A stretch of DNA of 38,818 nt, taken from positions 1-38,818 of the forward strand of contig JAUVCH010000026.1 in NCBI GenBank assembly GCA_030595795.1. Reading direction: 5' to 3'. The translations under genes were made by a program, and so were the position numbers. This DNA comes from Gammaproteobacteria bacterium (GTDB lineage Bacteria > Pseudomonadota > Gammaproteobacteria > GCA-001735895). A model generated the notes under the pieces. The model saw only the letters and a program-made list of their open reading frames with translations. It made no database searches and was not told where the DNA came from. Of the stretch, positions 7,903-16,005 are shown one piece after another; within the stretch, counting starts at the first letter, position 1, and every line of letters begins with the position of its first letter.

Positions 7903-8022
7903 TAAATATCGAGCTGTTGCGATAATCGCATTGTTTCAATACTGCATGGTTGGTTTGATCTCAGGCCCTTTTGTTTAATTGTGCGCTACTGATTAGAATT
8001 AGGCGATCAGATAAGATTTGGC

Positions 8023-8934
8023 TTAAGATTGATTCCTTTGCAGCAGTACCTGCCAAAATTTTTCAGCCTGTGGCGCTATGATGTTCGCATTTCTATAAAT
8101 TTTGATATGAAGTTCAATGTCATCGTTTTCATCTCCTGCACGGACCAGTCGTCCATTTTCCAGGTCATTAATAACAATCGATAGTGGTACCCAGGCCACA
8201 CCATACCCCTCGCGGGCCATCTGGCTTAATGCGGTCGCAATCGTAGCTTCGTAGACGGTCAGGAATTTAAGACTTCCGTATCGTTCATCCAGATGGTGTT
8301 TGACCGGCCATAGAGATGGCGTAAATTGGGTTTGAAGATAGGGGATGACACCTTCAGGATTCGATGGTAACCACCATCTCGGTTTGCCTTTGCTGTCAGG
8401 GCTTACTACCGGCACCAGCATCTCAATGTCCAGATGCAACGATGTGTACCTTTTCATATCATTTAGGACTATTTCAGATGGGTCTTCATAACAGATAAAA
8501 AAATCTACTTCTCCCTCATCCAGGGCACATAAATAGTCTCCGACATCGGAAAAATCGGTTCTTACGCTGAACAACTCCGACTCAATATCTGGCTGAAGAT
8601 TTTTCAACCAGGAGGGCACAAAGAATTGAGCGAGTGTGCTTAAAGTCGAAAAACGAATTTTTTCCCCTTCTTCCCTGATTCGTGCCTGGATTTCGTGGCG
8701 GGATAGATGCGCGAGACGCACGATTTCCTGCGCTACGGGCTTAAATAGCTTACCAGCATCGGTTAACTGCACCGGCTGGCTGCTGCGATCAATAAGCTTT
8801 GCACCCGCCCAGACTTCAAGTGAGTTAATGCGACGACTAAACGCTGGCTGGGAGACGAAACGTTGTTCAGCAGAGATGCGGAAGTTTCCGCATTTACAAA
8901 GAACAAGAAAATCCTCGATCCAGTTAAGATCCAT
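8023..8934 (-). CDS. LysR-family transcriptional regulator (HypT/YjiE-like)
   Basis: This 303-residue regulator has the N-terminal winged helix-turn-helix (about 1-62): MDLNWIEDFLVLCKCGNFRISAEQ with the recognition helix in SQPAFSRRINSLE. A linker helix and a periplasmic-binding-like effector domain (about 90-295) follow. The start MDLNWIEDFL and the SQPAFSRRI block resemble the HypT/YjiE subgroup, but that does not fix the ligand. It is encoded 216 bp upstream of aapJ on the same strand and is probably the local regulator of the aap-ddpX genes. It could also act on the dehydrogenase gene that ends 201 bp upstream. The effector is unknown. Confidence 0.88.
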   Translation of the reverse strand: MDLNWIEDFLVLCKCGNFRISAEQRFVSQPAFSRRINSLEVWAGAKLIDRSSQPVQLTDAGKLFKPVAQEIVRLAHLSRHEIQARIREEGEKIRFSTLSTLAQFFVPSWLKNLQPDIESELFSVRTDFSDVGDYLCALDEGEVDFFICYEDPSEIVLNDMKRYTSLHLDIEMLVPVVSPDSKGKPRWWLPSNPEGVIPYLQTQFTPSLWPVKHHLDERYGSLKFLTVYEATIATALSQMAREGYGVAWVPLSIVINDLENGRLVRAGDENDDIELHIKIYRNANIIAPQAEKFWQVLLQRNQS

Positions 8935-9134
8935 TACCGCAGCCCTCTATTAATACTCTACCAAAAAATGGGGCTTCTGTTTTTCTGGAAGAACTGATAA
9001 TTGCCTGTGTATTGTTATTTTGCTAGCCATTATAGCAAAGTTAGCGCTACGGTGGTCAAGTAGATACTGAAACACCCGGAGATACACCATCGGTACAGGA
9101 AATCGCTTCAATTATTAGAACCAGACCCTTATTC

Positions 9135-9228
9135 TTCAACTTCGCGGCAACTTATTCTCCGGATCATACAACGGCTTGTACCCTATCGATTCAAGTTTCA
9201 TCGGGAATTGCTCGCCGAGATATTCGGT
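9135..9228. repeat. 94-bp perfect direct repeat, copy 2 (3' end of the dehydrogenase gene)
   Basis: This is the functional copy of the 94-bp repeat and forms the C-terminal coding end of the dehydrogenase plus its stop codon. It is identical to 748-841. Beyond the stop codon (9134 and below) the two loci share nothing I can align. Confidence 0.93.
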
Positions 9229-11700
9229 GATGAACTCACGACCTTCCTGGCATAACTCGTGGGGCAGGTAGCCCAGTCCGATATTTTTGCCAATACTCGG
9301 GCCGTAGGAGATGCTGGTGAGGTAGGAGCGCCGGCCTTTAGAGTCGATGGGTACTTCGCCGGTCTCTGGGTCTATCAGTGGGCAAGAGCCAACCGGATAG
9401 CGTGCGATGCCATTGGAGTCCTTATTGTCGGTCATCGAGAATGTGCACAGATAGGCTGCCTGGTGTTCGAGAGCGCGTTGCTCCAGGTAGGGGGCTTTGC
9501 CGTGGAAGTCGGCTTGCTTGACGACTGGGCGTGATAGACCCGCCTCGTATAAATTGTACTCGGTGAGTAGATCTGCGTTTTGGAGGCGTAGGCTCTTTTC
9601 CATACGGCGACTATTGGCATAGGTTTCGATGCCAACGGGTGTTGCGCCCTGTTCGAAAACCAGATCCCAGAGGGACAGGCCGTAACTATATGCCACGTGC
9701 AGCTCCCAGCCCTGTTCGCCGACATAGGATATGCGAAAGGCTTCGACCGGGATGCCTTTGAGCGTCAGCTTGCGGGTTGCCGCAAATGGGAAGTTTTCGT
9801 CTTCCCAGGCAGCGGGGTCGTCAGCGACCGCCTGGATTATTTTGCGCGCATTCGGTCCCCAGACACCCAGACAAGCCATGTGATCGGACCGGTCATCGAT
9901 ATAGACGTGCCAGCCATTGTCTTCGGCCATACGTTTTAGCCAGATGTAGTCGCGGTGACCCGCGTCGGCACCGTCGATCACGCGGTAGCGGTCTTTGGCA
10001 TGGCGAATGACGGTTAGATCCGCACGCACACCGCCGCGTTTATCGAGGAAATGTGTGTAGACGCCTTTACCAATCGGAGTATCGCCACCGACTTTCGCGG
10101 TACAGGCGAACTCCATTAGCGTTTCGGCGTCGGGGCCGATGACATCGTAGACGGCGAAATGCGAGAGGTTAATCATGCCGACGTTTTCCGACATCTCAAG
10201 GTGCTCGGCATTGGATACACGGCAGAAGTGACGGTTATCCCACTCGTGCTCACGAATCGGGGCGCGCTCGCCGTATTTCTCAAACAGGTGTTCGTTGGCG
10301 GCGTAACCATGCGCGCGCTCCCAGCCAGCCAATTCCATAAAATAGCCGCCGAGCTCCTGCTCGCGCGCCCAGAAGGGACTTCGGCGCAGACCACGGCCTT
10401 TGGAATAGGGTTCGCGGTTGTGTACAGCCGGATTGTAAATCTTGAACGCCGATTCGTAGCAGCGATCATGAATATAAGTAGGCGTTTTCTGAATCGGGTA
10501 GTGACGCGCAGTATCAATGCCATTGAAGTCCATCTCGGCGACGCCGTCGGTCATCCAGTCGACTAACACCTTTGCGATCCCAGGAGCGTCTTTAACCCAT
10601 ACCCCAATTGCATACCATAGTCCACGAGTGAGCACGGATTCACCCACCGAAGGGCCCCCATCGGTGGTTACCTGTAGCAAACCGTTAAACGAGTGTTTCT
10701 CGTTATAGCCGATTTCGCCGAGAATTGGAGTCAATTCCATGGCGCGTTCCAGTGGTTCCATGATTTGTTCTAGTTCGAGATCGCGCTGCGATGGCGACCA
10801 ATGTGTCTCACCTTTTTCGGGCAGGTCACGCGGGTGTAGCAGGCGAGGTTCTTTCTCTTCGTAATAACCCCATTCGATTTGTCCGCCTTCGGGGGTTGCT
10901 GGGTCGCCGGTATCGCGCATATAAGCCGAGTTACCCTGGTCGCGCATCAGCGGGTAGCCGATATCTTTTCCGGTGCCTTCGAATTCAGTGTATGGCCCGA
11001 AGAAAGTCAATGGATGGTCGACCGGCATAACCGGTAAGTCTTCGCCTGCCATTTCGGCAATGGTGCGGCCCCATAGACCGGCGCAAACGATAACGTGATT
11101 GGCGGCGATATAACCTCTGCTGGTTTCGACGCCGACGATACGGCCATTCTGGATGTCAAGACCGGTTGCATTGGTATTCGCCCAGGATTGGGCCTTACCA
11201 GTTTTAACCGCGTTATCAACCAGGATGCCAGCGACGGTCTGCGAACGAGGCTTTACCAGCCCGGCATCGGGATCCCACATCGCGCCCTGGATCATGTCTT
11301 CTTCGAGCAGTGGAAACTTCTCTTTGGCTTCCGCCGCGCTGATCATCTTCACGTTAGTGCCAAAGGCCTTGCCGGAAGCTACCTTGCGTTGGAGTTCCAT
11401 CATGCGGTCGTCGTCACCGGTACGCGCCACTTCGAGGCCTCCGATGCGGGAGTAATGCCCCATCTTGTCGAAGAAATCGATGCTGTAGCCCGTGGTGTAA
11501 CAGACGAACTTGCTATGGTCGGTGGCGTAGCAGAAATCGGATGCGTGCGAAGTCGAGCCGATATCGGTCGGAACCGAGGTCTTATCGATGCCGACAATGT
11601 CTTCCCAACCGCGTTCGACCAGGTGATGCATCACCGAGGCACCGACGATGCCGCCGAGCCCGATTATGACGACGTTGGATTTCTCTGGAAACTGTGCCAT
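9136..11700 (-). CDS. Dimethylglycine-dehydrogenase-like FAD/GcvT-domain enzyme
   Basis: The 854-residue flavoprotein has the layout of dimethylglycine and sarcosine dehydrogenases. An N-terminal DAO Rossmann domain (about 8-380) carries the dinucleotide motif GLGGIVG at 14-20. An FAO_M-type linker follows, then a GcvT folate-binding domain (about 490-740) and a GcvT C-terminal barrel (about 750-850). H52 in GSTSHAS sits where mammalian DMGDH links FAD covalently (GSTWHAAG), though the flanking residues differ. The expected reaction is oxidative N-demethylation of dimethylglycine or a related methylamine, passing one carbon to tetrahydrofolate and electrons to ETF. The divergent etfBA genes fit that. 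Exact substrate is inferred; sarcosine or another N-methyl amino acid is possible. A GGAAG ribosome site lies upstream of the ATG. The 3' end is duplicated at 748-841. Confidence 0.85.
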   Translation of the reverse strand: MAQFPEKSNVVIIGLGGIVGASVMHHLVERGWEDIVGIDKTSVPTDIGSTSHASDFCYATDHSKFVCYTTGYSIDFFDKMGHYSRIGGLEVARTGDDDRMMELQRKVASGKAFGTNVKMISAAEAKEKFPLLEEDMIQGAMWDPDAGLVKPRSQTVAGILVDNAVKTGKAQSWANTNATGLDIQNGRIVGVETSRGYIAANHVIVCAGLWGRTIAEMAGEDLPVMPVDHPLTFFGPYTEFEGTGKDIGYPLMRDQGNSAYMRDTGDPATPEGGQIEWGYYEEKEPRLLHPRDLPEKGETHWSPSQRDLELEQIMEPLERAMELTPILGEIGYNEKHSFNGLLQVTTDGGPSVGESVLTRGLWYAIGVWVKDAPGIAKVLVDWMTDGVAEMDFNGIDTARHYPIQKTPTYIHDRCYESAFKIYNPAVHNREPYSKGRGLRRSPFWAREQELGGYFMELAGWERAHGYAANEHLFEKYGERAPIREHEWDNRHFCRVSNAEHLEMSENVGMINLSHFAVYDVIGPDAETLMEFACTAKVGGDTPIGKGVYTHFLDKRGGVRADLTVIRHAKDRYRVIDGADAGHRDYIWLKRMAEDNGWHVYIDDRSDHMACLGVWGPNARKIIQAVADDPAAWEDENFPFAATRKLTLKGIPVEAFRISYVGEQGWELHVAYSYGLSLWDLVFEQGATPVGIETYANSRRMEKSLRLQNADLLTEYNLYEAGLSRPVVKQADFHGKAPYLEQRALEHQAAYLCTFSMTDNKDSNGIARYPVGSCPLIDPETGEVPIDSKGRRSYLTSISYGPSIGKNIGLGYLPHELCQEGREFITEYLGEQFPMKLESIGYKPLYDPENKLPRS

Positions 11701-11777
11701 GACTATTCTTCCGATGGTGGTCAGCCGATGCCGACGCTACAAAAAACAAAAGTATAAACACGCGATTTTAACATCTC

Positions 11778-11839
11778 CAGACATTTTAGAGGAGGAAGTC
11801 GCGGGATTGTCCAATCGTGTCGCATTTGAAAAATGTCTG
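11778..11839. promoter_or_regulatory. Candidate operator pair in the dehydrogenase/etfB divergent promoter
   Basis: CAGACATTTT (11778-11787) and AAAATGTCTG (11830-11839) form a perfect 10-bp inverted repeat with a 42-bp spacer, centred in the 224-bp gap between the divergent starts at 11700 and 11925. The spacing suggests two half-sites for one regulator that controls both transcription units. The core AGACA/TGTCT also occurs upstream of soxB at 34176-34190. Confidence 0.5.
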
Positions 11840-11924
11840 AGGCTTGATTCCGCGTGAAATGTCGATAAAATACGCGGCCTCAAAAGAGTCTCCTTACGAA
11901 CCCCAAAATGAGTGTGCGAGCATA

Positions 11925-12674
11925 ATGAAGATAATAGTTTGTGTGAAGCGCGTCCTAGACCCTCAGGTCAAGGCACGCGTTAAAGCGGACGGTTCCGGTG
12001 TCGATCTGGCGAATGCCAAAATGACGATGAACCCATTTGATGAAAATGCGCTCGAAGAAGCCCTGCGTCTGCGCGAAGCGGGTACAGCCGAAGAGATAAT
12101 TGTCGTATCAATTGGTGCCGGAAAAACCGAAGAGACTCTACGTCATGGTCTGGCGATGGGTGCCGATCGTGCGATCAATGTCGTCACCGAAGAAGCGCTC
12201 GAGCCTTTGGCGATTGCCAAGGTCTTAAAATCCATTGTCGATCAGGAAGCACCCGGACTGGTCCTAGCCGGAAAACAGGCGATTGACGACGATTCCAATC
12301 AGACGGCGCAAATGTTGTCTGCCTTACTCGGCTGGTCTCAAAGCACTTTTGTCTCGGAGTTAAAAATCGATGGCGATACTGCTACGACCACGCGTGAAGT
12401 TGATGCCGGTCTCGAAACCATTACCGTTAAGATGCCAGCGGTGATTAGCGTCGACCTGCGTTTGAACGAGCCGCGTTATGTCAAACTACCAGATGTGATG
12501 AAAGCCAAGCGCAAGCCGATGGATAAGATCGAACTCGATAGCCTCGGGTTAGATACAGCTAACCGTATGATCACGCTTGAGGTGGAAGAGCCCGAAGGTC
12601 GCGCAGCCGGCGTCATCGTCGAAAGTGTAGCCGAGCTAGTCGATAAACTACGCAACGAAGCGAAGGTGATTTAG
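11925..12674 (+). CDS. etfB: Electron transfer flavoprotein subunit beta
   Basis: The 249-residue beta subunit of ETF binds AMP and forms a heterodimer with EtfA to carry electrons from flavin dehydrogenases to ETF-quinone oxidoreductase. It begins [13 protein letters not shown] and has [16 protein letters not shown], the [20 protein letters not shown] block and the C-terminal recognition-loop region near [19 protein letters not shown] use the ATG at 11925, not the upstream in-frame ATG at 11844, because family members start at this MKI and 249 aa is the usual length. It is divergent from the dehydrogenase gene, suggesting a partnership with that enzyme. Confidence 0.95.
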   Translation: MKIIVCVKRVLDPQVKARVKADGSGVDLANAKMTMNPFDENALEEALRLREAGTAEEIIVVSIGAGKTEETLRHGLAMGADRAINVVTEEALEPLAIAKVLKSIVDQEAPGLVLAGKQAIDDDSNQTAQMLSALLGWSQSTFVSELKIDGDTATTTREVDAGLETITVKMPAVISVDLRLNEPRYVKLPDVMKAKRKPMDKIELDSLGLDTANRMITLEVEEPEGRAAGVIVESVAELVDKLRNEAKVI

Positions 12675-12676
12675 TC

Positions 12677-13621
12677 ATGAGTAATCTTGCCCAAAGAAAT
12701 TTAGTAGTCGTTGAACACGACAACAATGAAGTCGCCCTTGCTACCTTAAATGCGGTCACTGCGGCGCAACAAATCGGTGGCGACATCGATTTACTGGTCG
12801 CCGGTGAAAACTGTGGCAGCGTAGCTGATGCAGCTGCAAAAATAGCCGGTGTTTCAACCGTGAAAGTAGCCGATGACGCGAAATTTGGTCACCATCTAGC
12901 AGAAAATTTGGCAGCACTCATTGTCGAAGTCGCCGATGGTTACAGCCACGTGCTGGTTTCCGCGACAACCTTCGGTAAGAATGTCATGCCGCGTGCAGCA
13001 GCATTACTGGATAAGGCGCAGATATCAGAAATTGTCGAAGTGAAGTCGCCCGATACTTTTGTTCGCCCGATATATGCCGGTAATGCCCTGGCAACGGTTC
13101 AATCGTCTGATTCAATTAAGGTGATTACCGTGCGTACGATTAAGTTCGAAGCGGCCGCAGCCGAAGGTGGTTCGGCCAGTATCGAAGCGATTAGCGGCGG
13201 TGCTGATAGCGGCCTGTCGAGCTGGGTCTCGCAGGCCGGTTCTAATACCGATCAGGTTGAATTAACCTCTGCCAAGATCGTCGTTTCGGGTGGTCGCGGT
13301 ATGCAAAACGGCGATAACTTCGCGATGTTGCACTCAGTCGCCGCTAAGCTTGGTGCCGCGGTTGGCGCGTCACGCGCTGCCGTCGATTCTGGATTCGTAC
13401 CCAACGATTTTCAGGTTGGCCAAACCGGTAAGGTCATTGCGCCTGATCTGTACATAGCGGTCGGTATTTCTGGAGCGATTCAGCACCTGGCCGGTATGAA
13501 GGAATCGAAAGTCATTGTCGCGATCAATAACGATAGCGAAGCGCCAATTTTTCAGGTTGCTGATTATGGCCTGGTTGCTGATCTGTTCGAAGCGATACCA
13601 GAGCTAGACGCCGCCTTGTAA
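12677..13621 (+). CDS. etfA: Electron transfer flavoprotein subunit alpha
   Basis: The 314-residue alpha subunit holds the ETF FAD. The N-terminal ETF domain (about 5-170) is followed by the FAD-binding C-terminal domain: SGGRGMQNGDNF near 210, GASRAAVDSGFVPNDFQVGQTGK, and PDLYIAVGISGAIQHLAGMKES, all diagnostic. It starts 2 bp after the etfB stop, an operon arrangement typical of etfBA. A rho-independent terminator follows at 13633-13670. It is expected to accept electrons from the dehydrogenase at 9136-11700, although ETF can serve several dehydrogenases. Confidence 0.96.
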   Translation: MSNLAQRNLVVVEHDNNEVALATLNAVTAAQQIGGDIDLLVAGENCGSVADAAAKIAGVSTVKVADDAKFGHHLAENLAALIVEVADGYSHVLVSATTFGKNVMPRAAALLDKAQISEIVEVKSPDTFVRPIYAGNALATVQSSDSIKVITVRTIKFEAAAAEGGSASIEAISGGADSGLSSWVSQAGSNTDQVELTSAKIVVSGGRGMQNGDNFAMLHSVAAKLGAAVGASRAAVDSGFVPNDFQVGQTGKVIAPDLYIAVGISGAIQHLAGMKESKVIVAINNDSEAPIFQVADYGLVADLFEAIPELDAAL

Positions 13622-13632
13622 TTGATGGTTCG

Positions 13633-13670
13633 AAACCCACCCGGAGTGAATTCTCTGGGTGGGTTTTTTT
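13633..13670 (+). terminator. Rho-independent terminator after etfA
   Basis: AAACCCACCC pairs with GGGTGGGTTT around a loop holding AGTGAATTC, and a run of seven T residues follows. It closes the etfBA transcription unit. Confidence 0.9.
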
Positions 13671-13804
13671 ATGCCTGCAATATCTGATTGTAATCATCTT
13701 TGGATATTTTCCTCAGCTAGAGATACCATAGACTTCATCAGGAAATGCGACAGACGGTTTAGGGATATTTATCGATAGCCCGCATTGCGGGAGTGGAGGG
13801 TCAA

Positions 13805-14236
13805 ATGACATTAGGTGAATTGTTACGTATTAAGGGTACTAAAACGATACTCAAGATTGGTGAAAATGACAGCATCGCAGAGGCGGCGACCACGCTAACC
13901 GACAATAAAGTGGGTGCATTGCTGGTCGGGGATGCGGCTGGACAGGTCGTGGGAATTCTTTCGGAGCGAGATATTGTTGGTGGCATGGGCCCTCACGGTG
14001 CCGATTTACACGACGTTCGCGTGTCGGAATTGATGACGGCCGATCCGATCCGCTGTTCTCCATCCGATACCGTTTTACAGGCCATGGCTATGATGACTGA
14101 TCGTCGTTTCCGTCATTTACCGGTATTCGATAAAGATGAGCTAGTCGGTTTTATCAGTATTGGTGACCTGGTCAAATGTCGTATCGCCGAAGTCCAGCTA
14201 GAAGCAGAAGCCATGCGGCAGTATATTGCTTCCTGA
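13805..14236 (+). CDS. Tandem CBS-domain protein
   Basis: The 143-residue soluble protein is made of two CBS motifs (about 12-68 and 76-135) that would form one Bateman module binding adenine nucleotides. The first ends in VVGILSERDIVGG and the second in LVGFISIGDLVK, the usual CBS signatures; a stretch near VSELMTADPIRCSP starts the second. No catalytic domain is attached, so it is a stand-alone energy-sensing or regulatory module of unknown partner. I choose the ATG at 13805 because GGAGGG at 13795-13800 is its ribosome site; the GTG at 13793 overlaps that site. It has its own terminator and lies convergent to the BCCT gene. Confidence 0.9.
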   Translation: MTLGELLRIKGTKTILKIGENDSIAEAATTLTDNKVGALLVGDAAGQVVGILSERDIVGGMGPHGADLHDVRVSELMTADPIRCSPSDTVLQAMAMMTDRRFRHLPVFDKDELVGFISIGDLVKCRIAEVQLEAEAMRQYIAS

Positions 14237-14247
14237 CTGGGTAATCA

Positions 14248-14279
14248 CTGAAAGCCCCTGGATAAACCGGGGCTTTCAG
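14248..14279. terminator. Bidirectional hairpin between CBS gene and BCCT gene
   Basis: CTGAAAGCCCC (14248-14258) and GGGGCTTTCAG (14269-14279) form a perfect 11-bp stem with a 10-nt loop. It sits between convergent genes and can serve both strands, though neither side has a long T run. Confidence 0.7.
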
Positions 14280-14290
14280 CGTATAGCCTG

Positions 14291-15889
14291 TTAAATTTCC
14301 TTACTGGCCTTACTCAATCCCATCCACAGGCTGACGCACATTGCTAGCAATACGATGGTGAAAGGTAGTCCGGTTGAAACCGCCATAGCTTGCAATGCAC
14401 CGAGTGCCTCAGCGCCACCCACTAGCAGCAATACTGCGGCAACCAGGCCTTCGAACGAACACCAGAATACACGCTGTGACACCGGCGCATCCGTTTTACC
14501 ACCAGCCGTGATGGTATCTATGACCAACGATCCCGAATCGGATGAAGTGACGAAGAATACCAGTACCAGTACGATGCCAATTAGTGACAACAGGCTCGAC
14601 AGCGGGAAGCCATCTAGCATATGGAAAAGCTTGATTTCCTGTGCTACCGAAGCCACCGGAGCCGCCGCATCGGCGATGACCTGAGTCAATGCAGTTCCAC
14701 CAAAAGTAGCCATCCAGAGAATACAAAGAACTGTGGGCACCAGGATCACACAGGTCAGAAACTCGCGCACGCTGCGACCACGCGAGACGCGGGCGATGAA
14801 CATGCCAACAAATGGTGACCAGGAAATCCACCAGGCCCAGTAGAATGAAGTCCAGCCCTGAGAGAAGTTGGCGTCTTCGCGACCGAAGGGCATCGAAAGC
14901 GGAATAAATTCGACGATATAAGCACCGGCGCCCGAAAACAGGGTCGCTAAAATATCACCGGTCGGGCCGACAAAGAAAATGAAAGCCAACAATAATAGAG
15001 CCAGTCCCATATTCAACTCAGAAAGCAATTTAACCCCTCCGTCAAGGCCGCGAACCACCGAACCGATTGCTATCGCAGTGATAAAAACAATAAGCACAAC
15101 AATCGCAACATTTCCGGTTCCCCAGTCGTAGAGAAAATTAAAGCCAGCCAGAGCCTGTTGCGTACCAAATCCCAACGAGGTCGCGAGTCCAAATAACGTC
15201 GCGAATACCGCGATGGTATCGATTAAATGTCCAGGCCAGCCCCAGACGCGTTCTCCCAGCAAGGGATAAAAAGCCGAACGCAACGTGAGAGGCAATTTGT
15301 GATTGAAAGAAAAGAAAGCCAGCGCCAGTGCAACCATCGCGTACATCGACCAGGGGTGCAGGCCCCAATGGTAAATCGTAGCTGCCATGGCCAGATCTCT
15401 GGCCGCTTCGATATCACCAGATGCCGCACCAAGCGGTGCCCAGTCGGTGCGAATGCCACCGTCACCGACCGAAATACCACCCATTGATGAAGCAAAATGT
15501 GACATCGGTTCAGAAACGCCAAAAAACATTAGGCCTATGCCCATGCCTGCGGCGAAGAGCATAGAAAACCAACCGACATAGCTGTAATCGGGCGTTGCAT
15601 CCTGACCGCCCAGACGTACCCGACCGAGCGGTGAAACACAAACCACCAATGCAAATATTACGAAAATATTACCGGCTGAGAGGAAAAACCAGTAGAACGT
15701 ACTGGTAATTGCGGGTCGTAACCATGCGAAAAACTCAGCGGAACCTTCCTGAAACATTAAAGTAATGAGAACAAATGCGATGATTGAGAGTCCGGATATC
15801 AAAAATACCGGGTTATGAATATCCAGCCCGAAAGGCGAGATGTTATCCTGCCCGATTTCATAATCGGTGCCACCAACTTCTTCACTCAT
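14291..15889 (-). CDS. BCCT-family betaine/choline/carnitine-type transporter
   Basis: This 532-residue carrier has about 12 membrane segments. The glycine-rich helix-3 motif GMGIGLMFFGVSEP lies at 115-128 and the signature WAWWISWSPF at 351-360. W175, W180 and Y183 in YHWGLHPWSMY keep the W-x4-W-x2-Y spacing of the BetP aromatic box, and tryptophans at 351-357 complete it. That favours a quaternary-ammonium substrate such as glycine betaine. The glycine-containing helix-3 motif is that of sodium-coupled members (inference). The cytoplasmic N-terminus is short and no BetT-type C-terminal osmosensory extension is seen, so it may serve nutrient uptake as much as osmoprotection. A strong AGGAGG (15895-15900) precedes the ATG. 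It fits as the feeder for the demethylation genes on either side. Confidence 0.92.
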   Translation of the reverse strand: MSEEVGGTDYEIGQDNISPFGLDIHNPVFLISGLSIIAFVLITLMFQEGSAEFFAWLRPAITSTFYWFFLSAGNIFVIFALVVCVSPLGRVRLGGQDATPDYSYVGWFSMLFAAGMGIGLMFFGVSEPMSHFASSMGGISVGDGGIRTDWAPLGAASGDIEAARDLAMAATIYHWGLHPWSMYAMVALALAFFSFNHKLPLTLRSAFYPLLGERVWGWPGHLIDTIAVFATLFGLATSLGFGTQQALAGFNFLYDWGTGNVAIVVLIVFITAIAIGSVVRGLDGGVKLLSELNMGLALLLLAFIFFVGPTGDILATLFSGAGAYIVEFIPLSMPFGREDANFSQGWTSFYWAWWISWSPFVGMFIARVSRGRSVREFLTCVILVPTVLCILWMATFGGTALTQVIADAAAPVASVAQEIKLFHMLDGFPLSSLLSLIGIVLVLVFFVTSSDSGSLVIDTITAGGKTDAPVSQRVFWCSFEGLVAAVLLLVGGAEALGALQAMAVSTGLPFTIVLLAMCVSLWMGLSKASKEI

Positions 15890-16005
15890 GTGAACCTCCT
15901 GTTTTGTTTATACGGATATATATTATTTTTATTGCACGTATATTCGACCAGAGCGACGATTGTCGTGGTGTCCTGCTAACGACTTTTAATATTGTTGACG
16001 CGACG

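Noticed and set aside
9135-9228. Typical att site with tRNA gene
   Set aside because: No tRNA and no integrase in the block; the repeat lies in a protein-coding 3' end, so only a gene-end analogy is possible.
11095-11757. 220-aa antisense ORF over the dehydrogenase gene (also 10159-10566)
   Set aside because: Both lie wholly or mostly on the complement of a strongly conserved enzyme; composition is that of shadow frames and no family is recognised.
11844-11924. Upstream ATG for etfB
   Set aside because: Adds 27 residues not found in ETF beta; [10 protein letters not shown] at 11925 is the family start.
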